Shown here piece after piece: positions 27,160 through 35,182 of a DNA stretch of 64,000 nt (position 1 is its first letter; each line of letters starts with the position of its first letter). The stretch covers positions 62,001-126,000 of the forward strand of contig JAEUJZ010000158.1 in NCBI GenBank assembly GCA_016794505.1. Direction: 5' to 3'. The DNA comes from Myxococcales bacterium. GTDB taxonomy: Bacteria > Myxococcota_A > Polyangia > Palsa-1104 > JAEUJZ01. The notes below the pieces were generated by a model. That model did no database searches, was not told the DNA's origin, and worked only from the letters and a program-made list of their open reading frames with translations. The translations under genes were made by a program, and so were the position numbers.

Positions 27160-28749
27160 CTAGACGTTCTGCTTGCAGCTTAGGCCCTCTCCCACCGGCA
27201 AGCCGGGAGGCGACATCAGCACGCGGCCCGCGGGCAAGCTGCCCGTTCCGTCGGGAACGCGAGCCGGCTCATCCGGCGAGCGCGGATCGTTGGGATTGCT
27301 TTTTTGCACCACGCCCTGAATGAACCAGCACATCGTCCGCCACTCTTGTCCGTTGTTGGGATCGTCCGGGTCATAGCGGATGGCCTGCCCAGCGCTCAGA
27401 TCCGCGCGCTGTCCCGTGGTGCGCAGCGGTCCCGCAAAGATCGCACTCGGCCCCGCCGCAACGACGGACTGCACCGCCACGGCCAGCGCCGCGGGATCGC
27501 CCAGCTCGGGGGTCAGCTCAAAGCCCGTGACCGAGATCGCGGCGTTGCTGGCGATCGGCTCGACGACGTTCTGCGCCTGCCACGTCCCGCGGTGCATGGC
27601 GTCGAACAAGCGCCCGTAAAGCGGCCCCCAGTTCCAATAGACCGATCCCAAGCAGCCACGATACGCCGCGCCCCGCGCGCCTCCCGGCCCTTGCTGATAG
27701 CAGGCATAGCGGTTGTCATTCCCCAGGGCATAGACGCCAGTGATCCAGCCCTTGCCGAGCCACTCATGGATCTTCTGCACGGGGCGCTGGTTGTCTGCTT
27801 GGTGAGCCACGACCTCGGCACCGGCATCCACAAGCTGCGCCGTCAGAAGCTCCTCGGCGTATAGGCTCTGCGGGCTGGGCATAAACGCTGCTTGGTAGGC
27901 AAATATCGGCTGCGGGCTGTAATCAAACCAGAAGCCAAGCCAGCGCACTTCGACCAGGCTACCGGGCTTGACGCTCTGCGCGCCGCGGGCAAAGGCGTTG
28001 ATGTGCCGCACGACCTCGGGCGTGATGAACGAGCCGATGATGCCAAGCCGAGGGCTGGTGGCGCTGGCCTTGAGCGCCGCAGTCCGCCCCGCGATGTACC
28101 AGGCCTGTTCCATGTAGCCGAAGTACGAGCCCACGTTGGGCGGCTGCACCTCAAAGCCGGCGCAGGTCAAAAAGCGCACGCCGCGATCTTCGTACTGTGC
28201 CGCCACGCTCAAGATGGCGTCGCGATGGCTAAACGAGTTGGCGATGATCACCTGCGCACCGCCATCGACGGCCTGGGCCACTTCGCTCGGAATGGCATCG
28301 GGAAAGACCAGATCTTTGTAGCCAAAGCGGACATCGGCCGGGCTGCTCGTCGGAGCACCGCGCAGGTAGCCAAGCTGTCTCTGCGCCGAAAGCAGGCCCT
28401 CGTGGTGCGTCAGGCTCCAGCCTTCCTGGGCTGTACCGACCCCGATATAAAACGCCATCACCGAAAGCGGCAGCTGGCACTGGCCGCTGCGGCTGCCTTC
28501 GGAGCTGACACAGATGGCCGGCTTGGGACAGTCGATGTCGATGCTGCAGCGCCGCGAGCACAGGCCGTCGAAGCAGCTTGCCGCATGGCAGTCGCTGTCG
28601 CTCGCGCAGCGCGCCCCGATGCCAGGACGCAGATCACCGCCGGTAATTGCGGTGCAGCCACTTGCGAACGAAAGCGAAAGGACCCAGGCCGAAGCGCGGC
28701 TCCAGCCAAGCCCGAGTCTTAACCAGGCGGACACGCACGGAACACGCAT
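27160..28749 (-). CDS. BMP-family substrate-binding lipoprotein with Cys-rich N-terminal segment
   Basis: Basic membrane protein (Med/PnrA, nucleoside-binding) family. The 529-residue precursor has a signal peptide ending LSLSFASGC with a lipobox-like Cys near residue 31. Next is a segment with ten or so cysteines (ARCASDSDCHAASCFDGLC, then CSIDIDCPKPAIC) typical of myxobacterial outer-surface lipoproteins. The periplasmic-binding fold begins near residue 110 (FYIGVGTAQEGWSLTHHEGL) and includes ANSFSHRDAILSVA and YFGYMEQAWYIAGRTA. No ABC transporter permease or ATPase is nearby, so it may act as a sensor or scavenger rather than a transport component. ATG 28749 fits the signal peptide; the longer frame does not. 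Confidence 0.83.
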   Translation of the reverse strand: MRVPCVSAWLRLGLGWSRASAWVLSLSFASGCTAITGGDLRPGIGARCASDSDCHAASCFDGLCSRRCSIDIDCPKPAICVSSEGSRSGQCQLPLSVMAFYIGVGTAQEGWSLTHHEGLLSAQRQLGYLRGAPTSSPADVRFGYKDLVFPDAIPSEVAQAVDGGAQVIIANSFSHRDAILSVAAQYEDRGVRFLTCAGFEVQPPNVGSYFGYMEQAWYIAGRTAALKASATSPRLGIIGSFITPEVVRHINAFARGAQSVKPGSLVEVRWLGFWFDYSPQPIFAYQAAFMPSPQSLYAEELLTAQLVDAGAEVVAHQADNQRPVQKIHEWLGKGWITGVYALGNDNRYACYQQGPGGARGAAYRGCLGSVYWNWGPLYGRLFDAMHRGTWQAQNVVEPIASNAAISVTGFELTPELGDPAALAVAVQSVVAAGPSAIFAGPLRTTGQRADLSAGQAIRYDPDDPNNGQEWRTMCWFIQGVVQKSNPNDPRSPDEPARVPDGTGSLPAGRVLMSPPGLPVGEGLSCKQNV

Positions 28750-28880
28750 GACGACATTGTCGCCGCCCAAGCCCGTCGACGGCAAGCCCGCTCTGCCGGG
28801 CGCCAAGACCCCACGTGCCGAGCGGCTCAGCTCGCCGCCGCAAAGCGACGCTGGCTCGACGGAACCAGCGCTGCGAACCC

Positions 28881-29474
28881 CTATCGTTCGGTTCGTTCAA
28901 AGACCAGCAGGAAGTGGCTGGGCTGCGAAGTCTCGATGACCTCGCGCAGGGCCAGCGCCTGGCTCTCAGCCAAGCGGCGCAGGGCCTCAATCTCGGGCGG
29001 CTGACTCGGCAGCGTCCAGCCGGCAAACGCACCGCGCTCAGGCGGAGCCGGCGGCAGGGCCACGCGCGAAAAGGGGCCGAACAGCAGCAGCACCTCACCC
29101 GGCGCCAAGATGCGGGCCGCCCCCGAAAGGACCGCTCGATGCACCGGCTCGCGCGTGATGTGCAGCAGGTTGCACACCAGGACGGCATTCGCGCGCGGAC
29201 ACGGCCACGGCTCGTGCAGCACGTCGAGCCGAAGCGGCGGCAAGAGGTTGGGCCTTGCGCTCTCAGAAACCCACTGCCGCAGGCTGGCCAGTGCCACGTC
29301 TGTGCAGTCGCTGGGCTGAAAGGTAAGGCCGGGAAAGCAGGCCGCGAAGTGGGCGACGTGCTGGCCCGACCCACTCGCCAGCTCAAGCACCAGCCCCGTC
29401 GCAGGCAAGAAGGGCTGCAGTCGGCCCGCAAGCTCGGTCTTGCTGCGCTCAGCGGCCGGGCTAAAGGTTCGCAT
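28881..29474 (-). CDS. DUF938 family SAM-dependent methyltransferase-like protein
   Basis: A 197-residue soluble protein beginning FSPAAERSKTEL. The glycine-rich SAM motif is VLELASGSGQHVAHFA (motif I), followed by QPSDCTDVALASL, VLVCNLLHIT (motif IV region) and EVLLLFGPF. This order and length match DUF938 proteins, which are widespread in proteobacteria with unknown substrate. ATG 29474 gives the complete domain. It lies 132 bases upstream of the BMP lipoprotein gene on the same strand and downstream of an AT-rich hairpin, so it probably starts a new transcription unit. Confidence 0.85.
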   Translation of the reverse strand: MRTFSPAAERSKTELAGRLQPFLPATGLVLELASGSGQHVAHFAACFPGLTFQPSDCTDVALASLRQWVSESARPNLLPPLRLDVLHEPWPCPRANAVLVCNLLHITREPVHRAVLSGAARILAPGEVLLLFGPFSRVALPPAPPERGAFAGWTLPSQPPEIEALRRLAESQALALREVIETSQPSHFLLVFERTER

Positions 29475-29547
29475 GGAAAGGGGGAAGCCGTCGGGCGGGC
29501 GGGCGAGTCAGGCGATTGCAAGCAACCAGGAATGAATGAACAATCAG

Positions 29548-29582
29548 AAACGAGATATCAAATTTTGATTAATATCTCGTTT
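29548..29582. terminator. perfect 11-bp AT-rich hairpin, probable terminator
   Basis: AAACGAGATAT (29548-29558) and ATATCTCGTTT (29572-29582) are exact reverse complements around a 13-base loop that can itself pair (TCAAA/TTTGA). The region about 29530-29605 is very AT-rich. It lies 40-75 bases past the stop of the minus-strand lipoprotein gene and 70 bases before the DUF938 gene, consistent with termination of the upstream unit. Confidence 0.6.
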
Positions 29583-29622
29583 TATATTTATTCATTAATT
29601 CCCACCCGACTCGCCACGAGCA

Positions 29623-30333
29623 CTATGGCATAGGCAGGGGCGAGGTCTGGAACAGCTTCTTGGCGATGCCGTCAGGAATCTGGATCGGGCCCTGCGTGCT
29701 CGATGGGTATGTGATCCACTTCTTCGGCTCACCGACGAAGTAATAGAGCTTGAACAGGACCTTGGTGCTGGGCCGCAGCGGATTGGTTCCACCCAGCGGA
29801 TGCCACGACTTCAAGGGGTACGGCACCCGAACCTTGCCGACGACTGCCCCACCCGGCTCGACGGGGCGATAGGTCGGGGATGGCACAGACGCTGTCTCAC
29901 GATCGGTGCCTTCCTGCCCGATGACGATCTTGACGATGTCCTTGCTGACGCCGGGTTCATCGTGGTTCATCACGATGGCGCCATCGACCGTGGTGTAGTC
30001 ATTTCGACCGTTCGACTTCACCAGCTTGTCCGCCACATAGATTCGCTGGTCGAGCGTGTTCTTGCCCTCAAACTCGATCTGCAGCGCGTCCCCAGTGCGG
30101 GACATGCGAACGTCCAGGCTTAGCTTGTTGGTCATTGCGACTCCTTGTGCAGGGGCTGCCGGGTTTGCAGGAGCGGCCGACGTGCTGCCGCTGCCCGCTG
30201 GTGAACCGGCCTGTGGAGGCGTTGCTGCCGCGGCGGCCGCCGGCTTCGCTGAGGTTGCGCGTTCCCCATGCGCCGTAGCCCGTCCACCATCACAAGCCAG
30301 CAGCAAGAAGATGAGTCCCAATCGAACATTCAT
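29623..30333 (-). CDS. lipoprotein of unknown function (candidate immunity or partner of the adjacent metallopeptidase)
   Basis: A 236-residue precursor with a clear lipoprotein signal: MNVRLGLIFLLLAC, Cys14 being the acylated residue. A low-complexity Ala/Pro/Ser linker (about 20-65) leads to a beta-rich domain (LSLDVRMSRTGDALQIEFE ... DQRIYVADKLV ... WHPLGGTNPLRPSTKVLFKL). No known family was recognised. It starts 9 bases after the stop of the M91-like metallopeptidase gene, so the pair is cotranscribed. In interbacterial toxin loci this position is often an immunity gene, but nothing in the sequence proves that. Confidence 0.7.
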   Translation of the reverse strand: MNVRLGLIFLLLACDGGRATAHGERATSAKPAAAAAATPPQAGSPAGSGSTSAAPANPAAPAQGVAMTNKLSLDVRMSRTGDALQIEFEGKNTLDQRIYVADKLVKSNGRNDYTTVDGAIVMNHDEPGVSKDIVKIVIGQEGTDRETASVPSPTYRPVEPGGAVVGKVRVPYPLKSWHPLGGTNPLRPSTKVLFKLYYFVGEPKKWITYPSSTQGPIQIPDGIAKKLFQTSPLPMP

Positions 30334-30342
30334 GCAGAGCCC

Positions 30343-31452
30343 CTATCGAGCATTCGGGTTGTTCTGGTGATACTGGCGCCACGCTTCTTCGTTTTCTTGA
30401 TTCGTCCCAGCGCTACCGGGCAACCATGCATCATACGCGGTTCGCGGCAGAAGTCGCTCGTTTGGATTGATCTGGTTGCGCTGCTCGCGATACGTGTTTT
30501 CGGTGCAGCCATCCGAGTCGCCAGGATAGTGCCCCCCCGAGGGTGCATTGTTGGGCAAGCCCACAGCCTGACGCTCGCGACGGTTGGTCCCCGCGTCGCC
30601 TTCCCCGTTTTCTTCATCGTGCGTGCCGCGGACCATGGTGCCCTGCGTGCGGTTCTGAACGTGCTGCATCTCGTGCGCCAAGATGACGTCCGTGCGATTG
30701 CAGCCATCGACCTGCAGGTTGGGGTTGATGAACAAGTTGGCATCGGTCCCCATGCCACGCCCGGTGACGTTGCCGTCCGCATCGTAGCGAAGGAACTTGT
30801 CGTCATCGTTCATGCCGTTCGCGACGCCCACGCCTGCGTTGTCAGTGACCAAGGTGCCGTCGTCGGCAATGTCCGGCCGCATCGTCGTGTGGCGGTGAAT
30901 CTGATTGCCGTCCGCGTCCAGTCGCGGCTTGCCATCGTCGCCCAAAAGGACGTTGTTGGAAATGCCCATGACCTGACGCCGACCGGCCGTCGTCATCATC
31001 ATGTCGGCGACCGAGTTCATCATGCCGTTGCGCCACTGCTGGGCGTCCTCGGGCGCCATGTCGCCTGTGTCCATCGTGAAGTCACCGCGCCCCATACGGA
31101 TGTTGCTATAGGTGCGCGCGATCTCTTGATACTCCTCTTGCGAGACTTGGTTGTGGTTGCGTGGCCCCTCGAAATCGGGACCCACAACCTGGAAGCGATT
31201 GGAAAGCTCGCGCTGCGCCTGTTGCCGATCGAGCATGCCCATCGGATCCAACAGACCGCCGAGTCCTTCTTGTGACAGACCCCGCCCCAGATCGCCGACC
31301 GTCTGACCGATGCGCCCAAACAAGCCAGCCGGCCTCTGCGACTCGACAGCCGGGCCTTCTCCCGGTGCTGCAGTCGCAGCGTCCGATGTATTGGGACCAT
31401 GCCCCAGCCAGTCGCCGACTCTGCGGCCTACCCCCTGTAGAAAATCAAACAT
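30343..31452 (-). CDS. M91-like zinc metallopeptidase-domain protein, possible secreted toxin or effector
   Basis: A 369-residue protein without signal peptide. The N-terminal 110 residues are Gly/Gln-rich and probably flexible (VGRRVGDWLGHG). The C-terminal half contains VILAHEMQHVQN, a zinc HExxH motif (His, Glu, His), followed at about 35 residues by NRRERQAVGLPNN, supplying a conserved Glu. This spacing and the N-x-E-x-x-(A/T)-VGL ending resemble M91 peptidases (NleD-type effectors) and the related toxin-fold peptidases. ATG 31452 has an AGGGG site; the ORF upstream is antisense. Two DcrB/DUF1795-like genes precede it and a lipoprotein follows, which fits an export-toxin cassette (inference). 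Confidence 0.72.
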   Translation of the reverse strand: MFDFLQGVGRRVGDWLGHGPNTSDAATAAPGEGPAVESQRPAGLFGRIGQTVGDLGRGLSQEGLGGLLDPMGMLDRQQAQRELSNRFQVVGPDFEGPRNHNQVSQEEYQEIARTYSNIRMGRGDFTMDTGDMAPEDAQQWRNGMMNSVADMMMTTAGRRQVMGISNNVLLGDDGKPRLDADGNQIHRHTTMRPDIADDGTLVTDNAGVGVANGMNDDDKFLRYDADGNVTGRGMGTDANLFINPNLQVDGCNRTDVILAHEMQHVQNRTQGTMVRGTHDEENGEGDAGTNRRERQAVGLPNNAPSGGHYPGDSDGCTENTYREQRNQINPNERLLPRTAYDAWLPGSAGTNQENEEAWRQYHQNNPNAR

Positions 31453-31664
31453 CAGATCCCCCTGTTGTTCTGAATCGCAGACCAAGCGGATGACACTCGA
31501 ACTTCCGGGTGAACCCAAGCAGCCCGTGCAGCGGTGTCGCTGTATCTATTGTCGCGCGCGGCGCCCGAAAAGGTGCGCAGCACACAGACTCTGTGCTGCG
31601 GTCAGTGGAGCGCTGCGCAGTCTCTGCGCCACCTGCCAGACCAGCCCGCAGAGCGTGCGCTGCG

Positions 31665-32558
31665 TTAGTCGGCCCACATCCCAGCGCTCGACGGCACATC
31701 GCTGAAGGCGCGGCCCACGTTGCGCTCGTTGGCTTGCGGCAGCAGGCGCACCGACGCGACGACCGCACGAAAGATGCGACGCGCTTCGTCCGCCGTGTCC
31801 GCCGACATGTTTTCCAAGCGCAAAACATAGCTCCGCTGCTCGCTGACGAATACGGCGAACTCACGCAGCATCGGCTCTGGTTTTTTTACGCCGCGCCCGC
31901 GCAAAAGGACGAAGCAGCCCGTCACTCCGCTGCCAAGCTGCGCCGCTTCTTCGACGCTGGTATCGATCTGCATGTCGACCGAGGACGCGGTCACCAGCGC
32001 GTTCTTGGTCTCTTCCAGGTCGCCCTTGGTCACACGCGCCGGCAGGACCGCGATGTTGCTGCGATTCTTGGGAAAATCGAGCGGGTACCAGTTCGCCGTA
32101 TGACCGCTCGGCAAGCCCTGCCAGCCCGGCGGAGGCTCATAGGAAAACAGGCGCGGTCGCGCGCCCTGTTCCAGCACGATCGAGCGCAGATATTCCTCGG
32201 ACAGACGCGCAAACTCGTCGAACTGCTGAGGGATCAGCACCACCGTATCGAGGACGGCCACAAACTCGTCGAGCAGGACTGCCCCGATGTAATGGCGAGC
32301 GCGGCCTCCCTCGCGAACCCCCTCGACCGGGACCCAGGCTGCGTACTCACCTTCCTTGGTGACGATGCGCAGCGGCTTGCCCAAGGAACGAACCGAGAAC
32401 GCCGGATCGGTGCTCAACACACGCTCGACCACCGCCGAAAACGACAGCGCAGGACGCATGCGTTCCCAGTAGCGAAAGCGACCGCCTCCCTTTGGCGGAT
32501 ACGCCGTAACTAGGTGCTCGCCGACGTGCTGCGTGTACTCCGCAGGAAACTGAATCAT
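31665..32558 (-). CDS. DcrB/DUF1795-like protein
   Basis: A 297-residue cytoplasmic protein that appears to hold two weakly similar alpha/beta lobes. The C-terminal half (PPGWQGLPSGHTANWYPLDF ... FAVFVSEQRSYVLRLEN ... RAVVASVRLLP) has the layout of DcrB/DUF1795 domains. That family includes EagR chaperones which bind type VI effectors before export. No signal peptide. ATG 32558 has GAGGT 7 bases upstream. It lies between a TPR protein, whose N-terminus looks similar, and the M91-like metallopeptidase. An effector chaperone role is an inference from family and position. Confidence 0.55.
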   Translation of the reverse strand: MIQFPAEYTQHVGEHLVTAYPPKGGGRFRYWERMRPALSFSAVVERVLSTDPAFSVRSLGKPLRIVTKEGEYAAWVPVEGVREGGRARHYIGAVLLDEFVAVLDTVVLIPQQFDEFARLSEEYLRSIVLEQGARPRLFSYEPPPGWQGLPSGHTANWYPLDFPKNRSNIAVLPARVTKGDLEETKNALVTASSVDMQIDTSVEEAAQLGSGVTGCFVLLRGRGVKKPEPMLREFAVFVSEQRSYVLRLENMSADTADEARRIFRAVVASVRLLPQANERNVGRAFSDVPSSAGMWAD

Positions 32559-32637
32559 GAACTGACCTCGTCAATCGGTAATCGTTGGCTGTCGCTTCAC
32601 ACTCGGCCCGCACTCGCAGCCCTATGCCATGCGGCGT

Positions 32638-34011
32638 TCAGGCATGCGCGTGCGGGTCCGGGAGCCCCGCTTCCTGGATCAAGCTGATCGCGGTCTTCTT
32701 CAGGTCGACGTACGGCGGCAACTGGCTCGTCGTACGCAGGCCCTTGAAGCGATCCTTGGTCTTCACCCCCAGCACATACGGCACGCCGGCCTGACGCGCG
32801 TACTCGCTGGTCTCGATCAGCACCTCGAACGGCACGACGTGACCGTGGCTGTCGAACACACGGAAGGCAAACACAGCAAAGAATCCTGGGTTCGCAGGAT
32901 TCACCGTCTCGACGGCGTGAACGACAAACGGCCCCACCCGGAACTGATCGATGACGTACTCACGCAGCAAGCGCGCCCGCGGATCGTCGCTCTGTCTCCA
33001 GATCGCGACCAGCTTCTTGCGCACGGCCTCTGCTTCGTCGTAGCGCTCCAGCGCGTGCAGCGTCTGCACGACCTTGCGCAGCGTCAGGAAGTCCTCTGGC
33101 TCTTTCTCGGCAACCCCTTGCCAGTTGGCCAAGGCCGACGCGAACTGTCCCTGGTTGTACTGCGCCTGCGCCAGGTTGTACCGCGCATCGACATCGTCTG
33201 GATTCGCGCGCAGAGCCGCTTCCCAAAGCTGCATCGCTTCGGCATCGCGACCCAGGCTGGCCAGCGCCGTTCCCAGCAGGCGCTGCGCTTCGCCCCGATG
33301 TGGGCCCTCTTGCGCCAGCTCCAAGCCTGCCTGAAACGCCGCGACCGCATCGACCACGCGGCCAAGCTGCGAAAGCACACGGCCCCGAGAGATATGCCCC
33401 AGCGCGGTGACCTTTTGCGCAAGCTCGGCATCGATCTGGGAAAGGCGCTCTTCCAACTTGCGCTCTGCCTCGCCTGCCGCCGCGGCCGGTGCCGCCTCGA
33501 CAGCCGCCTCTTGCCGCTGCGTATCGCGATCCGCAGCCAGATCCCAAAACTCATGCAGGCAGATCGGCTGCTGCAACCGCTTCCAGTCCGGCCGTGCTGA
33601 CTGAAACAGCTTCATGATCTGCTCGCGATGCGCTTCGAATCGCGACGGATCGGCGGCCCGCAAGATCGCCACCGCGCCATGCTCTAAGAACGCATAGAAG
33701 GCACACAAGCGAACTTCCAGCAGCTGGTTGGTCTTAGCAGCCTGCGCCTGCGCTTCGACGAGCCGCATCGGCCAACCTGCGGTCGTCTGTCCCTGCATCG
33801 ACGATCCCAGCTTGACCATCGTGCCCGTCGGCAGATCGCTGCGCGCTGACTGCTCGATCCACGGCACTTGTTCATCCGGCAGAACGACCAGCTCGCCGTA
33901 CGTCAGAATCAGCTCTGCCTTGCCATCTGCCCCGCGCAGCAAAGCCAGTTTCTGCTGATTGGGGCCTTGCTTCTGCTCCCAAGTCTCAGGGACTTCTAGG
34001 AAAAGCCTCAT
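32638..34011 (-). CDS. DcrB/DUF1795-like domain protein with C-terminal TPR repeats
   Basis: A 457-residue protein. Residues 1-150 (FLEVPETWEQKQG ... LEVRLCAFYAFLEHGAVAIL ... LFQSARPDW) share the layout of the neighbouring DcrB-like protein. About 170-195 is an Ala/Glu-rich linker. From about residue 200 there are four or five tetratricopeptide repeats (GRVLSQLGRVVDAVAAFQAG, LGRDAEAMQLWEAALRANPD, DARYNLAQAQYNQGQFASAL). The C-terminal 100 residues are a small beta-rich domain. ATG 34011 has GGAG 10 bases upstream. First gene of the 34011-29623 unit; TPRs suggest a scaffold for the following proteins. Confidence 0.65.
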   Translation of the reverse strand: MRLFLEVPETWEQKQGPNQQKLALLRGADGKAELILTYGELVVLPDEQVPWIEQSARSDLPTGTMVKLGSSMQGQTTAGWPMRLVEAQAQAAKTNQLLEVRLCAFYAFLEHGAVAILRAADPSRFEAHREQIMKLFQSARPDWKRLQQPICLHEFWDLAADRDTQRQEAAVEAAPAAAAGEAERKLEERLSQIDAELAQKVTALGHISRGRVLSQLGRVVDAVAAFQAGLELAQEGPHRGEAQRLLGTALASLGRDAEAMQLWEAALRANPDDVDARYNLAQAQYNQGQFASALANWQGVAEKEPEDFLTLRKVVQTLHALERYDEAEAVRKKLVAIWRQSDDPRARLLREYVIDQFRVGPFVVHAVETVNPANPGFFAVFAFRVFDSHGHVVPFEVLIETSEYARQAGVPYVLGVKTKDRFKGLRTTSQLPPYVDLKKTAISLIQEAGLPDPHAHA

Positions 34012-34312
34012 TGATCATTGCTCCACAAATAGCCATGTCGACCATATCGCATTTTTCGGCATCCAGGTGCGCGATCTTATGGTCCGTCCCCCGGCATCCC
34101 GTCTCCGATGAGCGCCTCAGCCAGTCCCCTGGCTGGTGCGTCCTTTTGTGCCTTCATTCCTTTTTCATTCCGTTTCGTGCCACTTCCGTTTCTTCCCACG
34201 TGCCTTCCATCTTGGGAATGTCCTTGGCCGACTTGTCGCAACCGAGCGTGCTGTTTGGGCGAGCCTGCAAATCGGGACTGGTGCGAACGTCGAGATCGTC
34301 GTAAAAGGCGGC
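34012..34312. other. 301-bp divergent intergenic region
   Basis: Separates the minus-strand TPR gene and the plus-strand lipoprotein gene, so it should hold both promoters. Visible features are a short perfect stem AGCCAG/CTGGCT (34119-34134) around TCCC and a pyrimidine-rich tract (about 34137-34205). A plus-strand ATG at 34136 is in frame with the lipoprotein but would place about 60 atypical residues ahead of the signal peptide. No RNA gene was recognised. Confidence 0.4.
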
Positions 34313-35182
34313 GTGGCGACCTGCTCAGCACAGTCGATTCGTTCCGGGTTCGTCCGATGCCAAAACCCGACCGCATGTGTACCCAGCGCGGCAGCAGTGG
34401 CCCTGGCTGCACTCGTACTGCCGGGGGCAGTCGGCTGCTCCAGCGGCGGCTACAACCCGCCCAACGACGGCTCGGTGCGCGACGCTGGGGGCAAGCCCAA
34501 GGACGCCGCCCTGGGGATGGATCAAGGGGGCATGGCCGACCTGGCGACGCAGGCCGATATGGCGACGCAGGCCGACATGGCGATGCCAGCCGACATGGCA
34601 ACCCCACTCGATCTTGCGACCCCGCCCGATCTGGCCACCCCACCGGACATGAGCAGCGGTCCCATAACCGGCGGGCCGTGCGCTTCAGGCAGCGCAGGTG
34701 CGACAGCATTCCGCGTCGGCTGGAGCAACAGCGGTGGGCGCGCGACCGTCAACTACGAAGTCCACGGCCTGCCCGACAAGAGCCGCTACAAAGTCGGAGT
34801 CTACGGCTACACCATTCCTTTTACTCCCCAGTACGTCGACCCATTCCTTGGTCCCGGCGGCCTGGGCTTGGACAGCAGCGACTTTATTGATGTCGAGCTC
34901 AGCACGGTCGGCGTCAGTCGCATCACCAGCGCCACGCTGTCCATCTTCGGTCGTTCCTTCTCGACGGGAAGCAGCGGCAGTTTCAACTGGATGACGTTCA
35001 CGGGCGCTGGGGCCACGCCCACAAACTCGGTCAGCAATGTAACGCCGTACCGCTGGTATTCCGGTGACGCGACGCTGGACATTGCCGCCAACGACAACCG
35101 CATTCTGCTGCGCGTAAAAGCCGGTCCCAGCTCAAACTCGCTGGTCGTCAACCGGCTAGAGCTATGCATCCTCGGCGGCTAA
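34313..35182 (+). CDS. lipoprotein with Asp-Met/Leu-Ala hexapeptide-like repeats
   Basis: A 289-residue precursor if begun at GTG 34313. The hydrophobic stretch SAAAVALAALVLPGAVGC ends in a lipobox Cys. After a Gly/Asp linker come about six repeats of the type DMATQA, DMAMPA, DMATPL, DLATPP (about residues 75-110), a tether seen in myxobacterial surface lipoproteins. The C-terminal domain is a beta-sandwich-like region (FRVGWSNSGGRATVNYEVHG ... TPYRWYSGDATLDIAANDNR) with no named family. There is no ATG between 34136 and the signal peptide, so GTG 34313 is the best start, though its ribosome site is weak. Its last 21 bases overlap the convergent hydrolase gene. Confidence 0.6.
   Translation: MATCSAQSIRSGFVRCQNPTACVPSAAAVALAALVLPGAVGCSSGGYNPPNDGSVRDAGGKPKDAALGMDQGGMADLATQADMATQADMAMPADMATPLDLATPPDLATPPDMSSGPITGGPCASGSAGATAFRVGWSNSGGRATVNYEVHGLPDKSRYKVGVYGYTIPFTPQYVDPFLGPGGLGLDSSDFIDVELSTVGVSRITSATLSIFGRSFSTGSSGSFNWMTFTGAGATPTNSVSNVTPYRWYSGDATLDIAANDNRILLRVKAGPSSNSLVVNRLELCILGG

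Noticed and set aside
27892..28722. 276-codon plus-strand frame
   Set aside because: Antisense to the BMP lipoprotein gene, which has a clean signal peptide and domain.
31509..32513. 334-codon plus-strand frame
   Set aside because: Antisense to the DcrB-like gene; Arg/His-rich shadow translation.
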